A stretch of DNA of 64,000 nt from the NCBI RefSeq assembly GCF_014905615.1, contig NZ_AQGU01000022.1, positions 310,001-374,000 of the forward strand. The letters run 5' to 3'. The stretch comes from Pseudoalteromonas aliena SW19 (lineage in GTDB: Bacteria > Pseudomonadota > Gammaproteobacteria > Enterobacterales > Alteromonadaceae). Positions 45,448-56,178 of this stretch are shown piece by piece. The position numbers and the translations under genes were made by a program. The notes beneath the pieces were generated by a model. It had not been told where the DNA came from and made no database searches. It was given only the letters and a program-made list of their open reading frames with translations. Positions within the stretch are counted from its first letter, which is position 1, and each line of letters opens with the position of its first letter.

Positions 45448-47658
45448 GTGCATTCGATGTACTTGGCAAAAAAAACAACTGAGTCTGATAGCAGTAAGCA
45501 CAAACCTTTAGTACTTATTGTTGATGATGAACCCAATAACCTTCATGTTTTGGTAGAGGGGTTACTTACCGATTACGACATCAGAGTATCTACCAGCGGT
45601 GAACAAGCTTTAGCTTTTGTAGAATCTACTCGCCCCGATTTGATCCTACTTGATATTATGATGCCAGGCATGGATGGATACGAAGTATGTAAAACACTAA
45701 AATCGAGACAAAGTACTAAAGGTATCCCTGTTATTTTTGTTTCAGCACTTACAACCGAGGACTCTGAAGAGTATGGTTTTGAGCTAGGCGCTATTGATTA
45801 TATCCATAAGCCTTACAAACTTGCGTTAGTCAGAGCAAGGGTTCGCACCCATATAACATCACAAGGGATGCTTGATAGACTCATCGAAAAAAACTTTGAC
45901 TTACACGATAAACTACTTGAGATAGAAGCACTTGCTCTTGAGTTAAGCAAGCGAGAAGAAGAGTTAAAGCTGCTATCTTCAAAGCAAAAGTTATTTTACC
46001 AAGCTCTTACAGGCACTGCAGATGGCGTTGTTATAACCGATTCACTAGGCAGTATTATCGCTGTTAATCCTTCTTTTTGCCGCATTACAGGGTTTACTGA
46101 AACAGAAGCTCTCAACACGCAATTGCATGAGCTAAAGCAAAATAATCAACTAGGCGTTAGCTTTAGTGATGTATGGCAGCATGCTAATAAGGCCGGTTAT
46201 TGGAGTGGGGAGCTTGTTACGAGACGAAAAAATGGTGAACTATACCCTGAGCTATTAACGCTTAGTATGGTAAAGAGCGAACAAGACACTAAAGTTCATT
46301 TCATTGCTGTTTTTAGCGATATTTCAAGCCTAAAAATCACACAGGAACGCATTGACTATCTTACATGGCATGATGAGCTAACAGCGTTACCAAATAGAAA
46401 TGGCTTTTTAAAGCAGTTAGAGCAACAACTACAAAATTGCTCTTTAAATAATAACTATGCTTATATTTATATTATAGATATTGACAGCTTTCGCTCCATC
46501 AACGATGGACTAGGCTTGTTAGCAGGCGATAAAGTTTTAAAAGAACTTGCAAAGCGCATTCACAATAAGCTTGGTAAAAAAGATGTTATAGCACGTTTAG
46601 GCAGTGATGGGTTTTCAGCGCTGAGCAGTGTTGAGAAAGGTGTTGGTCGCCTAAGAACTCAAGAAATAGCTGAGCATAAGGCCCAAAAATTATTAAGTGC
46701 GATTAATGAGCCTTTTATAATTGACGGCCAAAAAATCAGTATTACCATAAGCATCGGCACGTATATTTTTCCTCGTGAAGACAAATGGGAAAGTGCAATT
46801 GAAACCATAAGAAACTGCGAAGCCGCCTGTTATAAAGCGAAAGAGAAAGGCGGAAACCGCGTTACTTTTTTTGATAATTCGTTTGGTGAGCAAGCTAAAC
46901 GTCGATTTGAAATTGAACAAGATTTACGCAAAGCTATTTCACAAAATGAGTTTACCCTTTATGTACAATCACAATTTAATAGTCAGCAAATACTAAAAGG
47001 CGGTGAGGTATTATTGCGTTGGATCCATCCTCAGAAAGGGTTTATTAGCCCAGCGGAGTTTATTCCTATTGCTGAAGAGTCAGACATCATTTATGACCTA
47101 GATTGTTGGGTACTTAAAAATGCTTTATCGTTGATTAAAAAGTTAGATAAACGCCATGCAGCACTAAGTATATCTGTAAATATTAGTGGTCGACATTTCC
47201 ATGAACCGCGTTTTTTATCGCTATTAAAAACGCAACTAGATAGCTACAAAATACAGCCGAACCAATTAACAATAGAAATCATTGAAGGCACGCTGTTAAA
47301 TAATATTGAATCAGCAATCGAAGCGGTGCAATTATTAAAAAACCTAGGTGTGCGTGTATCGATAGATGATTTTGGCACTGGTTATTCTAGTCTTACTTAT
47401 CTAAAACAGTTACCGATCCAAGAATTAAAAATAGATAGATCATTTGTTTTTGATGCGCCGAAGGATAATAACGATAAATTAATTATTGATATGATAGTCA
47501 GTTTAGGAAATTTATTTCAACTAGATGTTGTGGCTGAAGGAGTAGAAAATCAATCTCACTTTGATTTATTACAAGAGTATCCTCAGGTAATTCTGCAGGG
47601 TTATCATTTACATAAGCCAGAACCTGCAAGCGAATGGCTTAAAAAAATAAATAACTAA
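45448..47658 (+). CDS. Response regulator REC-PAS-GGDEF-EAL
   Basis: This protein (736 residues from the start used) has a receiver domain with phospho-acceptor Asp69 (LLDIMMPGMDGYE), a PAS domain (about 180-295), a GGDEF domain and an EAL domain. The GGDEF motif reads GSDGF, so the cyclase is most likely dead. The EAL domain keeps EVLLRW, NISGRHF, DDFGTGYSSL, LKIDRSF and AEGVEN, so c-di-GMP hydrolysis is likely. The frame opens at a TTG at 45442; the GTG at 45448 is seven bases after AAAAGG and fits better. It is the likely output of the kinase upstream, across the MITE. Confidence 0.92.
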   Translation: MHSMYLAKKTTESDSSKHKPLVLIVDDEPNNLHVLVEGLLTDYDIRVSTSGEQALAFVESTRPDLILLDIMMPGMDGYEVCKTLKSRQSTKGIPVIFVSALTTEDSEEYGFELGAIDYIHKPYKLALVRARVRTHITSQGMLDRLIEKNFDLHDKLLEIEALALELSKREEELKLLSSKQKLFYQALTGTADGVVITDSLGSIIAVNPSFCRITGFTETEALNTQLHELKQNNQLGVSFSDVWQHANKAGYWSGELVTRRKNGELYPELLTLSMVKSEQDTKVHFIAVFSDISSLKITQERIDYLTWHDELTALPNRNGFLKQLEQQLQNCSLNNNYAYIYIIDIDSFRSINDGLGLLAGDKVLKELAKRIHNKLGKKDVIARLGSDGFSALSSVEKGVGRLRTQEIAEHKAQKLLSAINEPFIIDGQKISITISIGTYIFPREDKWESAIETIRNCEAACYKAKEKGGNRVTFFDNSFGEQAKRRFEIEQDLRKAISQNEFTLYVQSQFNSQQILKGGEVLLRWIHPQKGFISPAEFIPIAEESDIIYDLDCWVLKNALSLIKKLDKRHAALSISVNISGRHFHEPRFLSLLKTQLDSYKIQPNQLTIEIIEGTLLNNIESAIEAVQLLKNLGVRVSIDDFGTGYSSLTYLKQLPIQELKIDRSFVFDAPKDNNDKLIIDMIVSLGNLFQLDVVAEGVENQSHFDLLQEYPQVILQGYHLHKPEPASEWLKKINN

Positions 47659-47683
47659 CGGTGTTGCGAGTCATTTCGAAGCT

Positions 47684-47722
47684 AAAACAATAAAGCCGAG
47701 CTATGCTCGGCTTTATTGTTTT
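47684..47722 (+). terminator. Terminator of the response regulator gene
   Basis: AAAACAATAAAGCCGAGC and GCTCGGCTTTATTGTTTT form an 18-bp perfect stem with loop TAT. Confidence 0.92.
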
Positions 47723-47730
47723 ATATAGTT

Positions 47731-47881
47731 AACCTGAACCCTACTTAAGAGATTTACTAACGTATTAAATCATGGTGATATTTAAATTTGTTTTTCTCTA
47801 GCCAGAGATTTTCGGTAAATTCAACGTGGTTAGCGCTGAAAATAGCTGCTTGAGATGGATTTATTATCCAGTGTTCAGGTT
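47731..47881 (-). repeat. Dispersed 151-bp repeat with AACCTGAAC ends (copy 2)
   Basis: This copy lies in the opposite direction to 2087-2232. It starts AACCTGAAC and ends GTTCAGGTT, perfect inverted tips. Both flanks show AGTT (47727-47730 and 47882-47885), a possible 4-base target duplication. It lies between the terminator and the proA stop, in a non-coding gap. Confidence 0.78.
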
Positions 47882-47888
47882 AGTTAGC

Positions 47889-49136
47889 TTATTCGCGGAC
47901 TTGACCTTCACCATTCACTAAGTACTTTTCAGTAGTGAGTGATTCAAGACCCATAGGGCCATATGCGTGAAGCTTAGATGTCGCTATACCAATCTCTGCA
48001 CCTAAACCTAACTGTGAACCATCAGAGAAACGTGAAGAGGTATTAACCATAACAACAGAAGCATCTACACTGCGTTGAAATAACTCTGCCGCTGTTTGAT
48101 TTTTAGTACAAATAACCTCTGTATGGTTTGAGCCAAATTGTGCAATATGCTCAACTGCGGCTGTAAAATTAGGTACCACGCGGATGGCAATCTCTAAATC
48201 TAAATACTCTTCACCAAATTCATCGTCTGCTAGCACGGTTGCGTTATCAAAATATTTAGCCGCAAAGCTGTCAGCATTTATTTTCACACCTTCTTGGCGT
48301 AGCACCACGGCGCACAGATTTAAAAATTCATCGGCAACATCTTGGTGAACAACCAAGCCCTCTAGTGCATTACAAACACCAGTACGCTGCGTTTTGCCAT
48401 TAAGTAGTAAGTTAAGCGCAACTTCTAAGTCTGCATCTTTATCTACGTAAAGATGACAAACACCTTTGTAGTGCTGAATTACAGGAATCGTACTATTTTC
48501 AGTAACAAAGTTGATTAAGCCTTCGCCGCCACGTGGAATGATTAAATCAATGCTTTCACGTTGCTGCATTAATTCCATTAATAGTGCGCGATCTGGATCT
48601 GGAATCACTGAAATAAGTGATACTGGTAGGTTGTGCTTTTCAAGCACACTATGCATTACACTTGCGATAGCTTGTGAGCTTTTAAGTGCTTCTTTACCGC
48701 CACGTAAAATTACGCCGTTACCTGATTTAAAACAAAGTGCACCCGCATCGGCCGTTACATTTGGGCGGGCTTCATAAATCATACATACAACACCAAGAGG
48801 TACACGCATTTTACGAATTTTGATACCATTTGGACGCTCAGTAATATCGCGTAACTGCCCAACAGGATCATCAAGGCTAACAATAACTTCAATACCTTCT
48901 GCCATTGCTTCTATACGCTCATCGTTTAGCGTTAAACGGTCAATCATTGAAGCTGCTAAGTTATTGTCGCGTGCTGCGCTTAAATCACTTTCGTTTTCTT
49001 TAATTATAAAACCTTTTTGCTCTCTTAGTGCCGCTGCCATTTCAACTAATACTTTGTTTTTAGTCTCGGTATCGAGTAAAGCGAGTGTATGTGCAGCTTT
49101 AGCTGCTTGACGTGAAATGTCCGTAATTAAACTCAT
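47889..49136 (-). CDS. proA: Gamma-glutamyl phosphate reductase
   Basis: This 415-residue enzyme makes glutamate-5-semialdehyde from gamma-glutamyl phosphate, the second step of proline synthesis, with NADPH. The aldehyde-dehydrogenase-type fold has the catalytic Cys in the RTGVCNALEGLVVH segment and the conserved HGSN-like QFGSNHTEVI. GLGAEIGIATSKLHAYGPMGLESLTT closes the protein. Its start overlaps the proB stop by four bases. Second gene of proBA. Confidence 0.97.
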   Translation of the reverse strand: MSLITDISRQAAKAAHTLALLDTETKNKVLVEMAAALREQKGFIIKENESDLSAARDNNLAASMIDRLTLNDERIEAMAEGIEVIVSLDDPVGQLRDITERPNGIKIRKMRVPLGVVCMIYEARPNVTADAGALCFKSGNGVILRGGKEALKSSQAIASVMHSVLEKHNLPVSLISVIPDPDRALLMELMQQRESIDLIIPRGGEGLINFVTENSTIPVIQHYKGVCHLYVDKDADLEVALNLLLNGKTQRTGVCNALEGLVVHQDVADEFLNLCAVVLRQEGVKINADSFAAKYFDNATVLADDEFGEEYLDLEIAIRVVPNFTAAVEHIAQFGSNHTEVICTKNQTAAELFQRSVDASVVMVNTSSRFSDGSQLGLGAEIGIATSKLHAYGPMGLESLTTEKYLVNGEGQVRE

Positions 49137-50239
49137 GATTTCTCCAATAGTGCGATATGTTTTTCAGATATAACTGGTCCAATTGAATCCTGCATTTTTT
49201 CGCTGAATTCACTCTGTTCGTTGTCTGCAATAAAGTTTAACAAACAGCTACTATAATTCGCGGTCGCCTTTGCTAAACGCGTACCGTCTTCACTACGGAC
49301 TAAAATAGTGTCACCGATAGCAAATTCACCATGCACTTCAACTATCTCATCACCGCGAATACATCCGGTTTCACCTTCAAGCGATTCATCAAACGACCCG
49401 TCAACAACAACTTCACCTTGCTCGTTTGCTGTGTGCGTCATCCAATGTACCGAATCTTGCATCGGTTTTTCGTAAGGTAAAAAGATAGTGCCTGGGTTTT
49501 CGCCCGCAAGTAGCCGAGTAAAAGTTTCTTCTTTAAACCCATTAATAATGTAGGTTGCTATGCCGTGTGATGTTGCTTTTTCAGCCGCTTCTATTTTAGT
49601 TTTCATACCACCTGTGCCTACAGCACTTGTAGCACATCCTGCCATAGCATAAATAGATTCATCAATTGATTTTATTTCAGGTAATAAAGTGGCGTCTTGG
49701 TGTAAGTTAGGATTTTTATCGTATAACCCATCAACGTCCGAAAAGATTAGTAGCGCGTCGGCATCGGCAGCGGCAGCAACCATTGCAGATAAATTATCAT
49801 TGTCACCCACTTTAAGATCGTCTGTCGTTACAGCGTCGTTTTCATTGATGATTGGTAATATACCGTGCTCAAGTAAAGTAAATACTGTTTCTCGAATACT
49901 TTGGTAGCGTTCGTGGTCTCGTAAATCACCATGCGTTAATAACAATTGCGCTGATGGAAAATCGAAAAAGCGATCCCACATAGCTATCATTTCTGTTTGA
50001 CCTGCCGCCGCCATTGCTTTTTTCATGACAACCGAGCGAGGCTTATCCGATGGGAATAAGTGTGAGCCAGCAGCTACCGAGCCAGAAGAAACCAAGATCA
50101 CTTCAATACCACGGGCACGACAACGAACGATAAACTGTGCGATGGTTAATATATAACGTGAACGGCAACCATCTTGATCTGGTGCGATTAAAGCGCTGCC
50201 TACTTTAAGTACAATGCGTCGCCAATTTAACTTTTGCAT
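49133..50239 (-). CDS. proB: Glutamate 5-kinase
   Basis: This 368-residue enzyme phosphorylates glutamate, the first and feedback-controlled step of proline synthesis. The amino-acid kinase domain (about 1-260) has IVLKVGSALI, SSGSVAAG and GTGGMKTKIEAA; a PUA domain (about 278-350) follows. Length matches the family. The gene is first in the proBA operon; an upstream promoter lies in the 860-base gap to the right. Confidence 0.97.
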   Translation of the reverse strand: MQKLNWRRIVLKVGSALIAPDQDGCRSRYILTIAQFIVRCRARGIEVILVSSGSVAAGSHLFPSDKPRSVVMKKAMAAAGQTEMIAMWDRFFDFPSAQLLLTHGDLRDHERYQSIRETVFTLLEHGILPIINENDAVTTDDLKVGDNDNLSAMVAAAADADALLIFSDVDGLYDKNPNLHQDATLLPEIKSIDESIYAMAGCATSAVGTGGMKTKIEAAEKATSHGIATYIINGFKEETFTRLLAGENPGTIFLPYEKPMQDSVHWMTHTANEQGEVVVDGSFDESLEGETGCIRGDEIVEVHGEFAIGDTILVRSEDGTRLAKATANYSSCLLNFIADNEQSEFSEKMQDSIGPVISEKHIALLEKS

Positions 50240-51100
50240 AAATGCTCAACTTTCCATTTTATATGTGCCCACTATTGGTGAGCTAAAACTAAGTAGCTAG
50301 GTACAAAACATAGCTTCGGATTTATTTATCATTCACAACGCTTTTAAACACACACAAGTAGGCAAAATCTAAAACATTGTTTTAAATTTAAGCTCAGAAA
50401 TAAAATAGATACAGCTCAGTTTATGAGTTGTACTAGTAAGAAAGTTTAAAAAGTGTTGTTTATGCATCGCTGTAAAAAGCTGTGTGTGGCTTTTTTATTA
50501 ACAACATACATAGAGCCTCTAGAGTCTGATACACCAACAGATAGGGTGAAGACTTAAGGACCGAGATTTAATCGCCACGATGGGGATTAAATATTGAAAG
50601 GTAATAGTTCAACTCAAACCTTTATTTGTTTAATTGGATAAACAAACTTGTTTAGAAAAACCATACCAAATAGTTCGGTAAATGATATTTTAACGCTCGA
50701 ATACTAATTAAGCATTTAAAACAGGATTATACATAACGAATATGAGCATAAGATTAACACCCAATTATTTAATCCTGCAATCTTAATTAGATAACTAATA
50801 ATTCGAACTCGAAGTATAATACGCTATATTACGCACTGAGATCAAGGCTAAAATTCAAACAAGTCTATTATGCATTGCTATCTAAACAGTTATTTAATAT
50901 ATAAATCAATTAGATAGATAGGCCTGCTAGGGGTTTATAAGGTATTCACCCTTAATCACTGTAATTAAAACCGACTAATTTTTTATAAGCAGCTAAAATT
51001 GATTAGTAATATTTTAATTTCCCGTGTATACCCCTGTATTAATAATTAACAAAAGTTATACTTTTAAAATATATCGTCTCAAATAAGGAATTCTTAATCT
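50240..51100. other. Long divergent non-coding gap between proB and the antiporter gene
   Basis: This 861-base stretch has no supportable gene. It contains a hairpin with T-run (AAAAAGC...GCTTTTT, 50474-50497), a near-perfect inverted repeat ATTTAATCgCCA / TGGgGATTAAAT (50566-50592), and short matches to the ATACCAATT element (AAGGCTAAAATT at 50845-50856). Both promoters of the flanking genes must lie here. Possible decayed elements or small RNA, not proven. Confidence 0.5.
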
Positions 51101-52948
51101 ATGTCAGCAATTTACATAGCCGGTATCGCACTCTGCTCTGTGCTTGCCCAATGGGTCGCGTGGGCTTTTAGAGTACCCGCTATCCTCTTTTTATTGCTTA
51201 CTGGTCTTTTACTTGGACCATTTAGTGGTGTTTTAGATCCTGATGCACTTTTAGGTGATTTACTCTTTCCGGTTGTATCACTAAGCGTTGCAATCATTTT
51301 ATTTGAGGGATCACTCACCCTGCATTTTAGGGAGCTAAAAGGCATTGGCAAAGTGGTAAGGAACCTTTGCTCAATTGGCATGCTAGTTACTTGTATTATT
51401 ATAAGCTTAAGTGCTTACTGGCTGCTTGAGCTTAATTGGCGCGTAGCAGCAGTGCTAGGTGCTGTACTCGTTGTAACAGGTCCTACCGTTATAGCACCAC
51501 TGCTAAATTCAATGCGACCAACACAGGATATAGATCGAATACTTCGCTGGGAGGGTATTGTAATTGACCCAATTGGTGCATTATTTGCGGTATTAGTATT
51601 TGAAGCCGTCATGCTCGTAGGTCAGGGAGAAGTACTTAGCCATACTATTATCGCTCTAATTAAAACACTGGGTGTTGGTTTAAGTATTGGTGTTGCCGCT
51701 GGCTGGCTAACAACACTGTTAATGCGACGCGAATGGCTCCCATTTGAGCTACATAAATTTGGTATTTTAGCATTAGTGCTTGTTAGCTTTTCGATATCAA
51801 ACTATTTAAGTCATGAATCTGGCCTATTAGCAGTGACTGTATTTGGCATTTGGCTTGCTAATCAAGATGATTTAGAAATTGATTCCGTCCTTGAGTTTAA
51901 AGAAGACTTATCGATGATTTTAATTTCAACATTATTTATTCTACTTGCAGCTCGGTTGCAGCTTTCTGATTTAATGATGCTCGACAGTGATGTATTTATA
52001 TTTTTAGCGATAGTGCTTTTTGTTGCTCGCCCATTGTGTATTGCTATTTCTACCTATGGCACTGAGCTGCCAATGAAGTCTCGCTTAGTGCTTGCTTGGA
52101 TAGCCCCTAGGGGTATTGTTGCCGCTGCTGTGGGGTCTGTATTCGCACTAAGTATGATGGAAGCTGGCGTTGCTGATGCTGAAAAAATGGTGCCACTCAT
52201 ATTTACAGTGATCATTATTACCGTTGTACTACAGAGCTTAACCGCTATTCCTGTTGCTAAGTTATTGGGTGTACGTCAACCGTCACCAAATACTATATTA
52301 ATTATTGGTGCCAACCATGTCTCACGTGCAATCGGCCGTGGTTTACAAGAGCAAAATATTCCGGTTCACCTTTCAGATCCAGCATGGGAGAACTGCAGAA
52401 TGGCTCGTATGGATGGCCTAGCTTGTTATTACGGTAATCCACAATCAGAACATGCTGAGCGCTATTTGCCACTAACAACGATTCGAAGCGTATTAGCGTT
52501 ATCACCTAATCGCCACCATAACGCGTTAGGTGTTCAATACTTTTCTCACTTACTTAATGAAAAAAATGTATTTTCGCTACGCTCATCAACGTCGCACGCA
52601 AAAGCAAATAAAGATAGCGCAACATTTTTATCTAGACAAATACTGTTTGGGGATGAAGGTTCATATGCACGTTTGAGTAGTATTATTGCCAAAGGTGGTA
52701 AAGTGAGCGCAACGCGTATCTCTGATGAGTTTAGCTGGGAGCAGTATTTAGAAATGAACCCAGAAGCTATCCCTTTATTTATTCTTAAAGGTGATAAAGA
52801 TAGCGACGAAGATACACCTATTAAGCTAAGACCTTTTACTATTAACATGGAAAAACCACCGCAAGAAGGTGAACGAGTTGTTGCACTGCAACCACCTAAA
52901 ATGTCAATTTTAAAAGATCCGCAAATAAAGGCTAAAGAAGAAAGTTAA
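51101..52948 (+). CDS. CPA-family cation/proton antiporter with nucleotide-binding C-terminus
   Basis: This 615-residue protein has about 12-13 membrane helices (1-390) of the NhaP/CPA1 type; conserved features include FEGSLTL, VTGPTVIAPLL and EGIVIDPIGALFAVLVFE. The cytoplasmic part from about 400 has a Rossmann-like RCK domain (ILIIGANHVSRAIGRGL) that may bind nucleotide and gate transport. It exchanges sodium or potassium for protons; the ion is not readable. The ATG follows AAGGAATTCTTAATCT. Single gene with terminator. Confidence 0.9.
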   Translation: MSAIYIAGIALCSVLAQWVAWAFRVPAILFLLLTGLLLGPFSGVLDPDALLGDLLFPVVSLSVAIILFEGSLTLHFRELKGIGKVVRNLCSIGMLVTCIIISLSAYWLLELNWRVAAVLGAVLVVTGPTVIAPLLNSMRPTQDIDRILRWEGIVIDPIGALFAVLVFEAVMLVGQGEVLSHTIIALIKTLGVGLSIGVAAGWLTTLLMRREWLPFELHKFGILALVLVSFSISNYLSHESGLLAVTVFGIWLANQDDLEIDSVLEFKEDLSMILISTLFILLAARLQLSDLMMLDSDVFIFLAIVLFVARPLCIAISTYGTELPMKSRLVLAWIAPRGIVAAAVGSVFALSMMEAGVADAEKMVPLIFTVIIITVVLQSLTAIPVAKLLGVRQPSPNTILIIGANHVSRAIGRGLQEQNIPVHLSDPAWENCRMARMDGLACYYGNPQSEHAERYLPLTTIRSVLALSPNRHHNALGVQYFSHLLNEKNVFSLRSSTSHAKANKDSATFLSRQILFGDEGSYARLSSIIAKGGKVSATRISDEFSWEQYLEMNPEAIPLFILKGDKDSDEDTPIKLRPFTINMEKPPQEGERVVALQPPKMSILKDPQIKAKEES

Positions 52949-52973
52949 ACACTTTTACAGGTAGTAAAAACTC

Positions 52974-53006
52974 AAAACCCTAACTTAAAAAGTTAGGGTT
53001 TTGTTT
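52974..53006. terminator. Bidirectional terminator between the antiporter and motX
   Basis: AAAACCCTAACTT and AAGTTAGGGTTTT form a stem around AAA; a T-run follows on the plus strand. Lies between convergent genes. Confidence 0.9.
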
Positions 53007-53017
53007 TTTAAGAGCCA

Positions 53018-53656
53018 TTAAATAGGAAGACGAGCTCGCGCCACAACACTGCCAGGCATTTTTTGTGCGAGCTCAGCAAGTGCCCTTTCAATTTTTTTAT
53101 GCGTCGCTTTATCTGCCACCATAGAGTGAAATAACCACCGATAAGCATCTTCAAAATCACGTGGGCTACCAAAACCATCGTTAAATAGCTTAACCAAACG
53201 TAATTGTGCGTTTAAATTGCCTTGCGATGAAGCTTCACGTAAATAAGTAACTGCCATTGCTTTATCTTGTTGAACCAAACGCCCTGTGTCGTAGTAACGT
53301 CCTAACTGCTCTAATGCTGCCGCTAAACCCTGCTCAGCAGCTTTTCGCATATAATAGACACCTAACTCTACGTTTCGGTCAACACACACGTTATAAGCTA
53401 GCATATCACCATATAGAAATTGATAAGATGGCAATGCCATTTTATTGGCTCGTGCCTCTATATCTTGCACTAGCTGGCAATCATCTGCCTTGACGCGAGC
53501 TAAATGTGTATTTTTATTGATCAACGCAATTAGCTCAGGCTCTGTGTACAAAGGCACTGCGGCGGACGTTTCTTCAGCTAAGCCATTGGGTATTATCAAT
53601 AAAGACAGCGAGATTAACGAAAACGTTAATACGCAATTATGAGAAAATAAACGCAT
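53018..53656 (-). CDS. motX: Sodium-driven flagellar motor protein MotX
   Basis: This protein (212 residues from the ATG used) has a signal peptide (cleavage near GLA, about residue 26) and Sel1-like repeats (about 95-175). The pattern CQLVQDIEARA, LPSYQFLYGDMLAYNVCV, GRYYDTGRLVQQDKA and EDAYRWLFHSMVADKATHKKI closely follows Vibrio MotX, a T-ring part that anchors the PomA/PomB stator of the polar flagellum. Other flagellar genes are not in the window, as is common for motX. Two GTG codons just upstream are alternative starts. Confidence 0.9.
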   Translation of the reverse strand: MRLFSHNCVLTFSLISLSLLIIPNGLAEETSAAVPLYTEPELIALINKNTHLARVKADDCQLVQDIEARANKMALPSYQFLYGDMLAYNVCVDRNVELGVYYMRKAAEQGLAAALEQLGRYYDTGRLVQQDKAMAVTYLREASSQGNLNAQLRLVKLFNDGFGSPRDFEDAYRWLFHSMVADKATHKKIERALAELAQKMPGSVVARARLPI

Positions 53657-53725
53657 GTTCACCACTTATAAAAATAAACTTATTAAATAATATACAAAGA
53701 TCGTTCCAAGGTGAATTTTAGGCAT

Positions 53726-53749
53726 AAAAAAAGCTGCACTAGGCAGCTT
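53726..53749 (-). terminator. Terminator of purA
   Basis: AAGCTGC and GCAGCTT pair around ACTAG; the A-run at 53726-53730 gives a T-run on the minus strand. Lies just past the purA stop. Confidence 0.85.
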
Positions 53750-53766
53750 CTTTTGGCTAATAGTAA

Positions 53767-55101
<1,335 letters not shown>

Positions 55102-55241
55102 TTAGGACGAGATTTTACCAGAAAACTAAAGTAAAGATCACCCCTGTTCAGCTTATTTTTTCTGCGTACAATTGTTATATCCAAATATCATCATATAACC
55201 ACATGAATAACAGTGATTTAAAGCATCAAATTACATTCAAC

Positions 55242-55270
55242 AAAAAGCCCCACAAATGCAGGGCTTTTTA
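55242..55270 (-). terminator. Terminator after hflC
   Basis: AAAAAGCCC and GGGCTTTTT pair around a short loop, with T-rich bases after it on the minus strand. It closes the hfq-hfl operon. Confidence 0.85.
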
Positions 55271-55294
55271 ATTTTTTAATAATTAGCGTAAAAC

Positions 55295-56173
55295 TTATTG
55301 AGCTTTTGCGCCTTTCATATACTGGAAGAAGTCGCTATCTGGTGAAAGCACCATAACGTCTTGCTTATTTTTAAACGTCTTTTTGTAAGCTTCAAGCGAA
55401 CGTACAAAACTGAAGAACTCAGGGTCTTTATTATACGCATTAGCGTAGATACCTGCGGCATCAGCATCACCTTGGCCTCGAACAGAACGTGCATTACGCT
55501 CTGCATCAGCAAGCATTACTGTTACGCGGCGATCAACACCAGCACGAATAGTCTCAGCTTTTTCTTGACCTTCAGAACGATGCTCTTTAGCAACCGCAGT
55601 ACGCTCAGCGCGCATACGTTGATAAATAGAGCTACTTACTTCTTGTGGCAAGTTGATTTGCTTAACACGCACGTCTAATACTTCAATACCAAGTTCACGT
55701 GCGCTTTCAGAAGCTTGTACTAACGCCTCTTCCATTAACTCACTACGCTCACCCGATACAATTTCACGAATTGTACGTGTACCAAAGTTTGTACGAAGAC
55801 CGTTGTTTACTTTTTGCTTAAGTAGCGTTTCAGCATATTGCTTGTCGCCACGAGCACGCAAGTAAAAAGCACTAAAGTCGTTAACACGCCATTTTACGAA
55901 CGAATCAACAATTAAGTCTTTTTTCTCACTGGTAACAAAACGATCAGGTGTACCATCTAATGTTTGAATACGCGCATCAATGCGACGTACTTGACTAAAA
56001 AATGGCACTTTAAATTGCAGGCCTGGACCATATACAATCGCTTGATCGTCGTTGTCTTTTTGTACTTTGCTAAACAACATTACAATTGCTTTTTGTCCTT
56101 CAGGTACAACAAATACCGACGAGAAAGACATAACAATGGCAGCTAATAATATTACTAAACTAAAGTTTTTCAT
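55295..56173 (-). CDS. hflC: HflC, SPFH membrane protein
   Basis: This 292-residue protein has one N-terminal membrane segment (about 5-22) and an SPFH/band-7 domain (about 20-190), then a helical part rich in Ala, Glu and Arg. It forms the HflKC complex that encloses and modulates FtsH protease. VVPEGQKAIVMLFSKV at the start and EKAETIRAGVDRRVTVMLADAERNA are typical. Five bases separate it from hflK. Confidence 0.97.
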   Translation of the reverse strand: MKNFSLVILLAAIVMSFSSVFVVPEGQKAIVMLFSKVQKDNDDQAIVYGPGLQFKVPFFSQVRRIDARIQTLDGTPDRFVTSEKKDLIVDSFVKWRVNDFSAFYLRARGDKQYAETLLKQKVNNGLRTNFGTRTIREIVSGERSELMEEALVQASESARELGIEVLDVRVKQINLPQEVSSSIYQRMRAERTAVAKEHRSEGQEKAETIRAGVDRRVTVMLADAERNARSVRGQGDADAAGIYANAYNKDPEFFSFVRSLEAYKKTFKNKQDVMVLSPDSDFFQYMKGAKAQ

Positions 56174-56178
56174 TATGA

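Noticed and set aside
50820..50905. Third copy of the ATACCAATT element
   Set aside because: Only two short blocks match (AAGGCTAAAATT and GTTATTTAATA); inverted ends are missing, so it is not listed as a copy.
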